NCBI RefSeq assembly: GCF_000687145.1
Contig: NZ_JMFG01000011.1
Span: 67,444-131,443 of the forward strand
Reading direction: 5' to 3'
Origin: Thermoanaerobaculum aquaticum
GTDB taxonomy: Bacteria; Acidobacteriota; Thermoanaerobaculia; Thermoanaerobaculales; Thermoanaerobaculaceae
Length of the DNA stretch: 64,000 bases
Numbering within the stretch: position 1 is the first letter of the stretch; each line of letters begins with the position of its first letter. The notes beneath the pieces were generated by a model. It saw nothing but the letters and a program-made list of their open reading frames with translations, did not search any database and was not told the origin of the DNA. Shown piece after piece: positions 16,984 through 24,822 of the stretch. A program made the translations under genes and the position numbers.

Positions 16984-19244
16984 AGGACCGTTACACTGGG
17001 CAGGTGCGAAGCTGGCGATGGGCGTTTGTCCTGTGCGCCGGGGTTTGGCTTTCCCTGCTCCTTTCCGGTCGCACCCTGGTCACCCGCGACCTGGGGGCCA
17101 CCCACCTCCCCTGGCGGGCGGAGTGGGCCCGGCAGGTCAAAAACGGCTGGTTTCCCCTCTGGAACCCCAAGGCCAATGGGGGCAGACCCCTCTGGGCCGA
17201 CCCCAACACCCAGGCAGCCTACCCGGGGACGCTTTTGTTCCTTTTGCTCCCTGCTTCCCAGGCCATGGTGGTGTTCTTGGCGGCCCATCACCTTTGGCTT
17301 TTGGCGGGTCTGGCGTACCTGGCCAGGAAGACCGGCACCGAGGGGGAAGCGGCCTGGGCTTCGGCGTTCATCGTGGGCACCGGCGGTATAGCGTTTTCGC
17401 TCACCACCTTCCCCAACGCCCTGGCGTCCTTTTCCTGGCTCCCCTGGGCTTTGGGCCTTTTGCTTGCGGAGAAAAAACAGCAAAACCTGCAAGCCCTGGG
17501 TGCGGGAGGGCTTTTGGGGGTCAGTTTTCTGGCCGGAGAACCGGTCACCGCCGCCTTGGGTTTCGGGCTTGCCGGGGCGCTGATGCTGACCCAGCGGCGG
17601 TCCTTTAAGGCAGTCTTACTGCTGCTTTTGGGTTTCCTCCTGGTGGCCCTGCCGGTTCTGCTGCCGCTTCTGGCGGTTTTCTCGGAAACCGTGCGGGGAT
17701 CCCTGGGGGTAAGCCCCGAGGCTTTAGCCGCCGACTGTTTGGCTCCCCGGCGTTTTGTGGAGCTTTTCTTCCCCCGCCTTTTGGGAGAACCTCTGGGTGA
17801 TGCCACGTCCGGTTTTTGGGCCGCCCCTTCCTTCCCCTGGCAACGCTACTACCCCCTCCTCTTCGTGGGTGCTGGAACCGCTGCTCTGGTTTGGGCCGGA
17901 ATCCGCCGTGGAAAAGGGCAGCGGTTTTGGCTTTGGGTGCTGGTTTTCGGTGTGATTGTGGCGCTCCTCCCGGCCTGGGAGCCGGTGCGGGCTTTTCTCA
18001 TCCGCCTGCCGGGGGGCCAGCTGGCCCGCTTCGCCATTAAGGGATTGCAGCTTTCGTGGCTTGCCGCCACCCCGTTGGTGGCCTTCGGCTTCGAGCAACG
18101 AAAAAACACCCATGGCCGCCCATGGGCTCTGCTGGGAGCTGCCCTTGTTTTGCTGATCCCGGGCTTTTTCCCCGAAGCCTCTCGGAGCGCGCTGTCTGTG
18201 CTTTACCCGGCCTCTGCATCTTTGCTGCAACAAACTCCCGCCGATGTGCTTCGCCAAAGCCTGCTCCTCGATGGGCTCACCAACGCATTGCCCTTGCTGG
18301 CGCTGGCGGTTTCCCGCCCCACCGCGCTGGCGGTTTTTGCCTTTCTTGCGGCACAGTGGCCGCTTTTCTTTACAACTCACGTGGTAAGCCCCACCAAGCT
18401 CTGGGCCGAGCCGCCTGCAGCCGTAAAGGCCCTTCCCCAGGGGGCCGCCTTCGTTTCCTGGGCCCAAGCGCCGGGCTCTGCTTCTTCCCCTCGCGCCCGC
18501 ACCTTGGCCTTCCGCGACGCCTTGCTCCCCGACTACGGCATGGCTTACGGGCTTTCCTACGTTTTGGCCCGGGGTCCCGACGGCTTGGAGCCCATCCGAG
18601 GGGAGGTCTTGGCGGCGTACGCCGAGAAGATGCTCCCGGAGAAAAAGCTCCGCCTGGCCGCCGCGCTGGGTGCCCAGGCGGCAGTCTTCAATGAAGAGAT
18701 CCCCGAAATTTCTTGCCAAAAAGCGGGGGGAGTGGCGGTTTGCCCGGCGCCTCGCTTTGCCCCCGAGGTTTTCCTGGCCCAACGGCTTTTCCCCGCCGAA
18801 AACCTGGAGCAAGCGGTGGCTTGGCTCACCGCCGAAAGCTTCGTCCCCGGTGCCGATGTGACGTTGGCAGGGATTGCCACACCCCTAAGCACTGCCGGTG
18901 GTCAGGTAAGCGAGGAACCAGGATCCCCCCATCACCGCCGTTTCCGCGTGCAAGCCCACCAACGCACCTGGCTGGTAGTGCAGCAAAACTACCTTTCCCG
19001 CTGGAAGGCATTCGTGGATGGCCAACCCGTACCGGTGGTCCCGGCCAACTTCGCGCGCCTGGCCATAGCTGTCCCCGCCGGGAACCACCGGGTGGAGCTT
19101 CGGCTGGAGACAAGCCCTTACGTCTTGGGGGCTTTGGGGCCTTTGTTTTTCGGCCTTACGTGGTTTTATTGGCGAAGCGCGGACCGGCGGGCAGCCACCG
19201 GTGCTCGGGCGCGTAACACCCCGGCCACGGCACCGGCGCCGTAA
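16980..19244 (+). CDS. YfhO-like multi-pass membrane protein
   Basis: A 754-residue membrane protein, paralogue of the one at 6003-7907. Shared features include the loop LVTRDLGATHLPWRAEWARQ followed by PLWNPKANGGRPLWADPNTQ, and the ending RWKAFVDGQPVPV...AGNHRVELRLE before a final helix. The TTG at 16980 overlaps the upstream TGA as TTGA and gives the full conserved first helix. The last 89 bp overlap tail-to-tail with the ABC ATPase gene. Family members are thought to transfer lipid-linked sugars at the cell surface. Two diverged copies in one cluster suggest two acceptors or two sugar units. Confidence 0.72.
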   Translation: MKDRYTGQVRSWRWAFVLCAGVWLSLLLSGRTLVTRDLGATHLPWRAEWARQVKNGWFPLWNPKANGGRPLWADPNTQAAYPGTLLFLLLPASQAMVVFLAAHHLWLLAGLAYLARKTGTEGEAAWASAFIVGTGGIAFSLTTFPNALASFSWLPWALGLLLAEKKQQNLQALGAGGLLGVSFLAGEPVTAALGFGLAGALMLTQRRSFKAVLLLLLGFLLVALPVLLPLLAVFSETVRGSLGVSPEALAADCLAPRRFVELFFPRLLGEPLGDATSGFWAAPSFPWQRYYPLLFVGAGTAALVWAGIRRGKGQRFWLWVLVFGVIVALLPAWEPVRAFLIRLPGGQLARFAIKGLQLSWLAATPLVAFGFEQRKNTHGRPWALLGAALVLLIPGFFPEASRSALSVLYPASASLLQQTPADVLRQSLLLDGLTNALPLLALAVSRPTALAVFAFLAAQWPLFFTTHVVSPTKLWAEPPAAVKALPQGAAFVSWAQAPGSASSPRARTLAFRDALLPDYGMAYGLSYVLARGPDGLEPIRGEVLAAYAEKMLPEKKLRLAAALGAQAAVFNEEIPEISCQKAGGVAVCPAPRFAPEVFLAQRLFPAENLEQAVAWLTAESFVPGADVTLAGIATPLSTAGGQVSEEPGSPHHRRFRVQAHQRTWLVVQQNYLSRWKAFVDGQPVPVVPANFARLAIAVPAGNHRVELRLETSPYVLGALGPLFFGLTWFYWRSADRRAATGARARNTPATAPAP

Positions 19245-20394
19245 CCAGAAAATCCAAGACCTCGCAGACGTAGTCGTAAGCCAGTCCGGCCACGCTGTGC
19301 ACCGCCGCATCCACCCGGTAACGTCCCGGGGCCAACTGCAAGGAGGGAAACACGATGCTGATGCTGCCCTGGCCTGCCAGGGCTTCCGGCGTGAGGCCGT
19401 CCAAATGGGTGTTGGTGCCGAAAACGTGGGTGCCGTCCTCCCGGTGAATGGCAATGCCAAACACGAAGTCTTCCTTGGGCACGTGGACTTTGTAGCTCAG
19501 GCGAATGGCTGCCGGCTCACCGCTGCGCACCATCTTGAGCGGCCGGCCTTCGCGATCCACCAGTTCCACCGCCGTGAGCTCCACGTCGCGGTTGCCCCAA
19601 CGTTTGCCCTTTTCCTGGGAAACGGCTTCCCCGGCTTCCGTGCTGGCCACATCGGAGCGGTAGCGGGCCACCGCCGCCGCTGCCGGGCCCAAGAAAACCA
19701 CCTCCCCGCGGTTGAGGTACAAGCCCCGATGGGCCAGCTTTCCCGCCAGGGCCAGGTCGTGGGTCACCAGCAGCACCGCGCAACCCCGGCGCTGCAACTC
19801 CGCCACCCGATCCAAAGCACGATGGGCGAAAAGCTCATCGCCCACCGCCAAAACCTCGTCCACCACCAGGATGTCCGGCTCCACCGCGGTGGCCACCGCA
19901 AACCCCAAGCGCACGAACATCCCCGAGGAGTAGGTCTTCACCGGCTCGTGGGCAAACTCCTCAAGACCGGCAAAGGCCAAAATCTCCGGCAGCTTGGCCT
20001 CGATTTCTTTGCGGGAAAGCCCCAAAAGCATGCCGTTGATGATGGCATTGTCGCGTCCAGAGATTTCCGGATGGAAGCCGGCACCCAGCTCGATGAGCGC
20101 CGTGAGCCTTCCCCGCACCGTGACCGTGCCCCGGGTGGGACGGAGGATGCCGGCCACCAGCTTCAACAGCGTGGACTTTCCGGAGCCGTTGGGCCCAATG
20201 ACCGCCAGGGTCTCCCCGGGCTCCAGGGTGAAGCTTACGTTTTTAAGCGCTTCAAACCCTTCCTGCTCCGCAAGCTTTCGCCAGACCTGGCCGTGCAGCA
20301 AAGCGCCTTTGAGCGAATGCAGCTTGCCGCGGGTGGAGCTCAGGCTGTAGGTCTTGCTGACGCCGTCCACCACCACCCGGGCCTCGCGGCTCAT
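19156..20394 (-). CDS. ABC transporter ATP-binding protein for glycan export, with Wzt-type C-terminal domain
   Basis: A 412-residue ATPase of the polysaccharide exporter class (Wzt/RfbB/TagH). Walker A is GPNGSGKST (67-75), the signature YSSGM (155-159), Walker B ILVVDE (175-180) and the switch histidine H212. From about 265 to the end is a beta-sandwich typical of Wzt C-terminal domains, which bind the polymer and give substrate choice. The protein drives export of finished O-antigen-like glycan together with the permease just upstream, with which it overlaps by ATGA. The presence of both Wzy_C proteins and an ABC exporter suggests more than one glycan route here. Confidence 0.9.
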   Translation of the reverse strand: MSREARVVVDGVSKTYSLSSTRGKLHSLKGALLHGQVWRKLAEQEGFEALKNVSFTLEPGETLAVIGPNGSGKSTLLKLVAGILRPTRGTVTVRGRLTALIELGAGFHPEISGRDNAIINGMLLGLSRKEIEAKLPEILAFAGLEEFAHEPVKTYSSGMFVRLGFAVATAVEPDILVVDEVLAVGDELFAHRALDRVAELQRRGCAVLLVTHDLALAGKLAHRGLYLNRGEVVFLGPAAAAVARYRSDVASTEAGEAVSQEKGKRWGNRDVELTAVELVDREGRPLKMVRSGEPAAIRLSYKVHVPKEDFVFGIAIHREDGTHVFGTNTHLDGLTPEALAGQGSISIVFPSLQLAPGRYRVDAAVHSVAGLAYDYVCEVLDFLVTAPVPWPGCYAPEHRWLPAGPRFANKTT

Positions 20395-21203
20395 ACCGCC
20401 TCCGCCAGGCCTTCCCGCAACCGGCCAAACACCCAACAACCCAAAAGCAGCGAAACCAACGCCACAAGCACGCACCACCCCCAGGTGGCCACCGTGGGGA
20501 GCTGGCCTTCCACCGCCAGCAGCCGGTAGGCGGTGACCAGCGGCGTCATGGGGTTGGCCAGAACCAGCCGCCGCAGCACCCCCGCCGGCACCACGTCCGC
20601 GGTGTAAATGATGGGCGTGAGGAAAAACCACAGGGTAAAGATGTTGTGGAGGAGGTCCTTGAGGTCCCGGAAGTGCACGGCCAAAGCCGCCACCCCCATG
20701 GCCAAGCCGAAAATCGTGGTGAGCCACAGAAGCACCACCACCGGCAGCAGGAAAAGCGTCCAGGGGAAGGCATGTCCCAGGATGAGGCTGGCCAGCACCA
20801 CCCCCACCAGCAGCACCGGCAGCGCCAAAAGGTGGTGCACAGCGTGGGAGAGCACGGTCACCGCCGGGAAAACCTCAGGTTCCACCATGACCTTCTTCAA
20901 AAGCGGCCCGTTATCCGGCAGCACCACCGCGGCATCCAAAAGCGCCCCGGTGAAGAACACCCAGGGTAAAAGCCCGGCAAACAGGAAGAGCGGGTAGGGT
21001 GCGGCGCTGGCCACCCGCGCCGGGATCACGAAGGTAAAGACCACCGTGTACACGGAAAGCAACAGCAACGGGTTGAGCAAGGACCAGAAGTAGCCAACCA
21101 CCGTCCCGCGGTAGCGGGCTTTCAGCTCCCGCCCCACCAACACCCAAACCAGGGCCCGTTTTTTGTAAAGCGAGGCAATAAGCTGGCGTACCGCCGCCGT
21201 CAC
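20391..21203 (-). CDS. ABC-2 type glycan export permease (Wzm-like)
   Basis: A 270-residue inner-membrane permease with six helices. RELKARYRGTVVGYFWSLLNP at 26-46 is the classic entry of the Wzm/TagG family. Later segments FPAVTVLSHAVHHLLALPV and LTPIIYTADVVP also fit. Start is GTG, three bases after the TAG of the upstream binding-protein gene. It works as a dimer with the Wzt-like ATPase encoded downstream to move lipid-linked polysaccharide to the periplasm. Confidence 0.92.
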   Translation of the reverse strand: MTAAVRQLIASLYKKRALVWVLVGRELKARYRGTVVGYFWSLLNPLLLLSVYTVVFTFVIPARVASAAPYPLFLFAGLLPWVFFTGALLDAAVVLPDNGPLLKKVMVEPEVFPAVTVLSHAVHHLLALPVLLVGVVLASLILGHAFPWTLFLLPVVVLLWLTTIFGLAMGVAALAVHFRDLKDLLHNIFTLWFFLTPIIYTADVVPAGVLRRLVLANPMTPLVTAYRLLAVEGQLPTVATWGWCVLVALVSLLLGCWVFGRLREGLAEAV

Positions 21204-21206
21204 CGG

Positions 21207-22370
21207 CTACTGGCCCCCACCTGTGGCCAGTTCCAAGAGCTTCCGGCGAAGCTCAGCTTCCTTTTGCTCCAAGTACTGGTCGTAGTCCTCGGCCTTGCCA
21301 TCACGGACCCAGTAGCTGTGGGGGAAGTGCTTGATGTTGCCGTAATCGTCAAAGGCCAGGGGACCCGTCACACCCCGACGCTCCCCCAGCCCCTTCAAGC
21401 GCAGCTGGATATCCCGCCCGGAGCGCGGAGGCTGTCCTTCCAAAGCGTAAATGAGCGCCAGCGCCGCATCGTACCCATGCGCGGCGTAGGTATCGGGCAG
21501 CAAGTTGTACACCTCGTGGTAGCGCTTCACAAAGGTGTGGGTGGGTTCCTGGGTGGTGGCCAGGTCCAAGCCAGCCAAGGGGAAATAGACCCCCTCCAGG
21601 AGCTTTCCGCCCTTTTGCAAGAGGGTAGCGGTGTTGATCGCCGATGTGGTGACGATGTTGCCGGCAAAACCGGCACCGCGGATCACCGAAACGGCGTTGA
21701 GGATGGCGTCGCCGTAGCCGCAGATGTACACCACCTCCGGTTGCAGGGCGGTCAAGCTGTCGCGCAGCTTTTGCTCCCAACCTGCCTCACCCACCACCAC
21801 CGTCCCCACCACCGTGCCGCGGGCCGAGTTCAGCTGTCCCAGGAAAACCGGCAAAAGCCCCCGGGTGTAGGGGTTGTCCTCCTGCACCACGAGCACCTTT
21901 CTCTTGGACAGCGTGGTGGTGATGAGAGCCGCGGCCTTGGCCCCTTCCAGGTCGTCCGAGGGGTAAACGCGGAAGAAGTACACGCTCATGCGCGCCAGCT
22001 GCGGTGCAGAAGCGGAGGGCGAGATAAGGACCCTTTCCCGCTTGTCGGCAATGGGGATCATGGCCTGGGCTTCCGAGGTGGTGACCCCGCCCACAATGGC
22101 CAAGGCCCCGGCCTTGTACAGGGCATCGGCCAAAGCTGCGGCTTTGGCCGGGTCGGAACCGGAATCCCGGTACTCCACCACCAGGCCCGGGGGCAGCTTT
22201 TGCGTGGCCTTTGCTTCGTCAAAGGCCAGCTTGACCCCGGTTTTGATGGACGCCCCGTACACAGCCGCCGGTCCGGTTTCCGGCAAAACCACGCCAACCA
22301 TGAGCTTTTTTTCACAACCCCAGAGAAACAGCGACCCCGCCACCAACAAACCAAGGGTTTTTCGCGTCAT
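21207..22370 (-). CDS. Periplasmic binding lipoprotein of the branched-chain amino acid (LivJ/Peripla_BP_6) type
   Basis: A 387-residue lipoprotein. The signal peptide ends in the lipobox LWGC with Cys19. The mature protein has the two-lobe type I binding fold: VGVVLPETGPAAVYG, then AIVGGVTTSEAQAMIPIADK, then VLISPSASAP, HGYDAALALIYAL and the ending YWVRDG. Such proteins usually bring amino acids, amides or urea to LIV-type importers. None of the matching permeases is nearby; instead it precedes the Wzm/Wzt exporter by three bases. It could act as a sensor, or a partner for transporters elsewhere. The ligand is unknown. Confidence 0.85.
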   Translation of the reverse strand: MTRKTLGLLVAGSLFLWGCEKKLMVGVVLPETGPAAVYGASIKTGVKLAFDEAKATQKLPPGLVVEYRDSGSDPAKAAALADALYKAGALAIVGGVTTSEAQAMIPIADKRERVLISPSASAPQLARMSVYFFRVYPSDDLEGAKAAALITTTLSKRKVLVVQEDNPYTRGLLPVFLGQLNSARGTVVGTVVVGEAGWEQKLRDSLTALQPEVVYICGYGDAILNAVSVIRGAGFAGNIVTTSAINTATLLQKGGKLLEGVYFPLAGLDLATTQEPTHTFVKRYHEVYNLLPDTYAAHGYDAALALIYALEGQPPRSGRDIQLRLKGLGERRGVTGPLAFDDYGNIKHFPHSYWVRDGKAEDYDQYLEQKEAELRRKLLELATGGGQ

Positions 22371-22435
22371 TGCACACCCCCGGCGCTTCCGCGCACAACA
22401 CCTTTTACCACGAATGCCTTGCGCGGTAAAGGCCG

Positions 22436-22464
22436 TTGCCGCGGTGGGCGAACTGCAGTACTCT
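22436..22464 (+). promoter_or_regulatory. Sigma-70-like promoter of the small lipoprotein gene
   Basis: TTGCCG and TACTCT are separated by 17 bases. The predicted start is near 22471, only a few bases before the ATG at 22475, so the transcript is nearly leaderless. Confidence 0.45.
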
Positions 22465-22474
22465 AGTGGCTAGC

Positions 22475-22768
22475 ATGAAACGGGGGCTCCTGGCGGCGGT
22501 CATGGTTTTGCTTGTCGGTTGCGGCTCCGACATCCTGGACGACAAGAGCGACCTTATCGTGGTTAACGAGAGCCCCTGCGACGTCACGGTTTTCGTCGAT
22601 GGCCAGGAAGTCCTCTCGGTGGAAGCCGGCTCCGACCGCGCCTTTAGCGACATTGGCTACGGACGTCACGTGATCGAAGCGGTGAATTACCAGGGGGAAG
22701 TGGTGGTGCGCAAGGTGGTTGACCTTGCCCCCGCCGAGGACTTTTACCTGGTGGTGAACAACTGCTGA
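22475..22768 (+). CDS. Small lipoprotein of unknown function
   Basis: A 97-residue lipoprotein with signal peptide MKRGLLAAVMVLLVGC, Cys16 being the lipidated residue. The mature part is a compact beta-rich domain (DLIVVNESPCDVTVFVDGQE, then YGRHVIEAVNYQGEVVVRKV) with one further cysteine pair (SPC and the C-terminal NNC) that could form a disulphide. It resembles small PEGA-like surface domains, but I do not recognise the family. It is a single-gene unit between the divergent binding protein and the convergent ManC gene. Confidence 0.75.
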   Translation: MKRGLLAAVMVLLVGCGSDILDDKSDLIVVNESPCDVTVFVDGQEVLSVEAGSDRAFSDIGYGRHVIEAVNYQGEVVVRKVVDLAPAEDFYLVVNNC

Positions 22769-22772
22769 AGCC

Positions 22773-23855
22773 TTAAAGCAAATGGCTTAGACCCCGCTTC
22801 TCCAGCTCCGCCACCAGCGCCTTGACCTTTTGCGCGTTTTCCACAGTGGTCACCAGCACCGCATCTTCGGTGGCCACCACCACCAGGCCCCGAACCCCCA
22901 GGGTGGCCACCAGCGGCCCCCGGGAAAGCACCACGCAGTCGTGGGTTTCCATGGCCACCACCGGACCCAAACTCACCCCCGCTTCACCCCTGGGCAGGAT
23001 CTCGGCAAAGCTGGCAAAGGAACCCACATCGTGCCAGGGGAAGGCACCGTCCACCGCCCACAGGTTGTCGGCCTTTTCCATGACCCCGTAATCAATGGAA
23101 ATCCGCGGCAAAGACGGGTAATGCTGGGAGACAGCCCCGGTCTCACCCCGGTGGCGGCTATCGGCCAGCATGGCGTCCAGGCCCCGGGCCAGCTCCGGCA
23201 GGTGCTTCCGCACAGCCTCCGCCAGAGCCTGCGCGGTAAAGGCAAAGATCCCGGCGTTCCAGCGGTAGCAACCGGCAGCAAGGAAGGCCATGGCCTTTTC
23301 CAAGTCCGGCTTTTCCACAAAACGCCGCACGCGAAAGCACCGAACGCCGTTTCTTTCGCCCGTCTCTTCGGCCAGCTCCAGGTAGCCGTAGCCGGTTTCC
23401 GGTCGGGTGGGGAGGATGCCCACCGTCACCAAGCCGCCGGATTCCACCGCCAGCTCCGCGGCAGCGCTGAGAACACGACGAAAAGCTTCCCCATCGCCAA
23501 CCCAGTGATCGGCGGGCAAGACCCAAAGCACGGGGTTTCCCCCTGCTGCCAGCTCCCGCCAGGCAGCCCACGCTACCGCGGCAGCGGTGTCTCGCCCGCA
23601 GGGCTCTATCAGAAACTGCTCCGGGGAAAGCTCGGGAAGCTCCTGCCTTACCGCCTCGGCAATGCCCTTACCGGTAACCACCGTCACCCCTTCCCGGCCG
23701 CAAAGGGGCAGCACGCGATCCACGGTCATGCGCAACAGCGAGCGGCCCTCCACCAGGGGGAGCAGCTGCTTTGGCAACGAGCTGCGGGAAAAGGGCCAAA
23801 AGCGGGTGCCGGAGCCCCCCGCCAGAATCACGGCTTTAACCGAAAACGAGCTCAT
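22773..23855 (-). CDS. manC: Mannose-1-phosphate guanylyltransferase
   Basis: A 360-residue nucleotidyltransferase that makes GDP-mannose from mannose-1-phosphate and GTP, a donor for the surface glycans made upstream. The GTP-binding signature LAGGSGTRFWPFSRSSLPKQ is at 11-30. FLIEPCGRDTAAAVAWAA, VLPADHWV and the FVEKP motif follow, and EKADNLWAVDGAFPWHDVGS forms the sugar site. The length fits the monofunctional class without the C-terminal phosphomannose isomerase domain. The ATG at 23855 overlaps the HAD hydrolase gene by 20 bp; a longer frame lies inside that gene. Confidence 0.92.
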   Translation of the reverse strand: MSSFSVKAVILAGGSGTRFWPFSRSSLPKQLLPLVEGRSLLRMTVDRVLPLCGREGVTVVTGKGIAEAVRQELPELSPEQFLIEPCGRDTAAAVAWAAWRELAAGGNPVLWVLPADHWVGDGEAFRRVLSAAAELAVESGGLVTVGILPTRPETGYGYLELAEETGERNGVRCFRVRRFVEKPDLEKAMAFLAAGCYRWNAGIFAFTAQALAEAVRKHLPELARGLDAMLADSRHRGETGAVSQHYPSLPRISIDYGVMEKADNLWAVDGAFPWHDVGSFASFAEILPRGEAGVSLGPVVAMETHDCVVLSRGPLVATLGVRGLVVVATEDAVLVTTVENAQKVKALVAELEKRGLSHLL

Positions 23856-24558
23856 AGGCCTCCCCCAGGTGGCTGGCGCGGACGTAGGAGTCAAAGAACA
23901 AACCGTGACGATCGATGAGCACCGGAAAGATCCCGCAGGCTTGCGCCCCCCGGTAATCGTCCAAAGGCGAATCGCCCCAGTGGGTGGCCTCCGCGGCGCT
24001 CACACCCAGCCGCTGCAGGGCCCGGCAGAAGATTTCCGGGTTTGGCTTTTCCACCCCTTCCAAAGCGGAAACCACCACCACGTCCAGAAGCGGGGCAAGC
24101 CCCAGGCCATGCAAAAGCTGGGGCAGCCGGGAATCCCAGTTGGAAACCGCACCGACTTTGACCCCATTTTCCTTTAGCTTCTTGAGCACCGGGAACGCTT
24201 CGGGGTAAACCCGCCACCGCTCGGGGCGGGCGAAGGTGGCAAAAAGCTCATCCAAAACCTCCTGCCAAGGGGCGGGGTGGTGGAGACGCTCCAGCACCCG
24301 CCGCAGAAAAGCCCCCCACCACGCCCGCTCGCCACCCTTCCAAAGGTGGTAGCGGTCCAGGCCCAGTGGGTGCTCCTGGGTCATCTCCTGCCACACCTCG
24401 GTGAAAACCGGTGCTACCTCCGCTGGGGAAACCGCAGGGCCGTAGCGGGACAGCGTTTCGGCGTACACCTCCGGAGGTGACGGCACTGCTTCAATAAGCG
24501 TGCCACCCACGTCCACCAGCACCGCTTTCGGTTTTTGCCCCCTTACCAAGCCGCCCAT
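23836..24558 (-). CDS. HAD-superfamily hydrolase
   Basis: A 240-residue HAD subfamily IA protein. Motif I reads LVDVGGTL instead of the usual DxDxT, so the second aspartate, the general acid/base of phosphatases, is replaced by glycine. The same change occurs in other HDHD3-like HAD proteins. Motif II is AVSNWDSR, motif III the lysine in EKPNPEIF, motif IV HWGDSPLDDYRGAQ. The four-helix cap lies at about 20-110. It precedes ManC, suggesting a sugar-phosphate or nucleotide substrate, yet activity may be altered by the missing residue. TAGAAT lies eight bases before the ATG. Confidence 0.82.
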   Translation of the reverse strand: MGGLVRGQKPKAVLVDVGGTLIEAVPSPPEVYAETLSRYGPAVSPAEVAPVFTEVWQEMTQEHPLGLDRYHLWKGGERAWWGAFLRRVLERLHHPAPWQEVLDELFATFARPERWRVYPEAFPVLKKLKENGVKVGAVSNWDSRLPQLLHGLGLAPLLDVVVVSALEGVEKPNPEIFCRALQRLGVSAAEATHWGDSPLDDYRGAQACGIFPVLIDRHGLFFDSYVRASHLGEAYELVFG

Positions 24559-24566
24559 GCCCAGCT

Positions 24567-24572
24567 ATTCTA
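24567..24572 (-). promoter_or_regulatory. Possible -10 element for the HAD-manC unit
   Basis: TAGAAT on the minus strand lies eight bases upstream of the ATG at 24558, with no ribosome-binding site in between. No convincing -35 is visible. Confidence 0.3.
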
Positions 24573-24591
24573 CGCGGAGAAAGGGGGAGCC

Positions 24592-24822
24592 GTGCCGATT
24601 ACCTGTCGCCGTTGTGGAACCGTAAGTGAGCCCATGCCTGCCCCTCCCATGCCCGGGAGCCTGGGGGAAAAGGTGCAGCAATCGGTGTGTGGTCCATGCT
24701 GGCAGGAATGGCTGCGCATGCAGGTCATGATCATCAACGAGTACCGCTTGAGCTTGGCCGACCCGCAAACCCGCACCATCCTCACCCAGCACATGGAGGA
24801 GTTCCTCCACTTAAAGCCGTGA
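24592..24822 (+). CDS. Fe(2+)-trafficking protein (YggX-like) with extra CxxC pairs
   Basis: A 76-residue protein. The core PGSLGEKVQQ and CWQEWLRMQVMIINEYRLSL, then MEEFL near the end, follow the YggX/Fe(2+)-trafficking family, linked to repair of iron-sulphur clusters and oxidative-stress protection. Two CxxC pairs, CRRC near the N-terminus and CGPC in the middle, could bind zinc or iron; the Escherichia coli protein has a single key cysteine. The GTG start follows a GGGGGAG ribosome site. Its TGA overlaps the glycerate kinase GTG as GTGA. Confidence 0.75.
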   Translation: MPITCRRCGTVSEPMPAPPMPGSLGEKVQQSVCGPCWQEWLRMQVMIINEYRLSLADPQTRTILTQHMEEFLHLKP

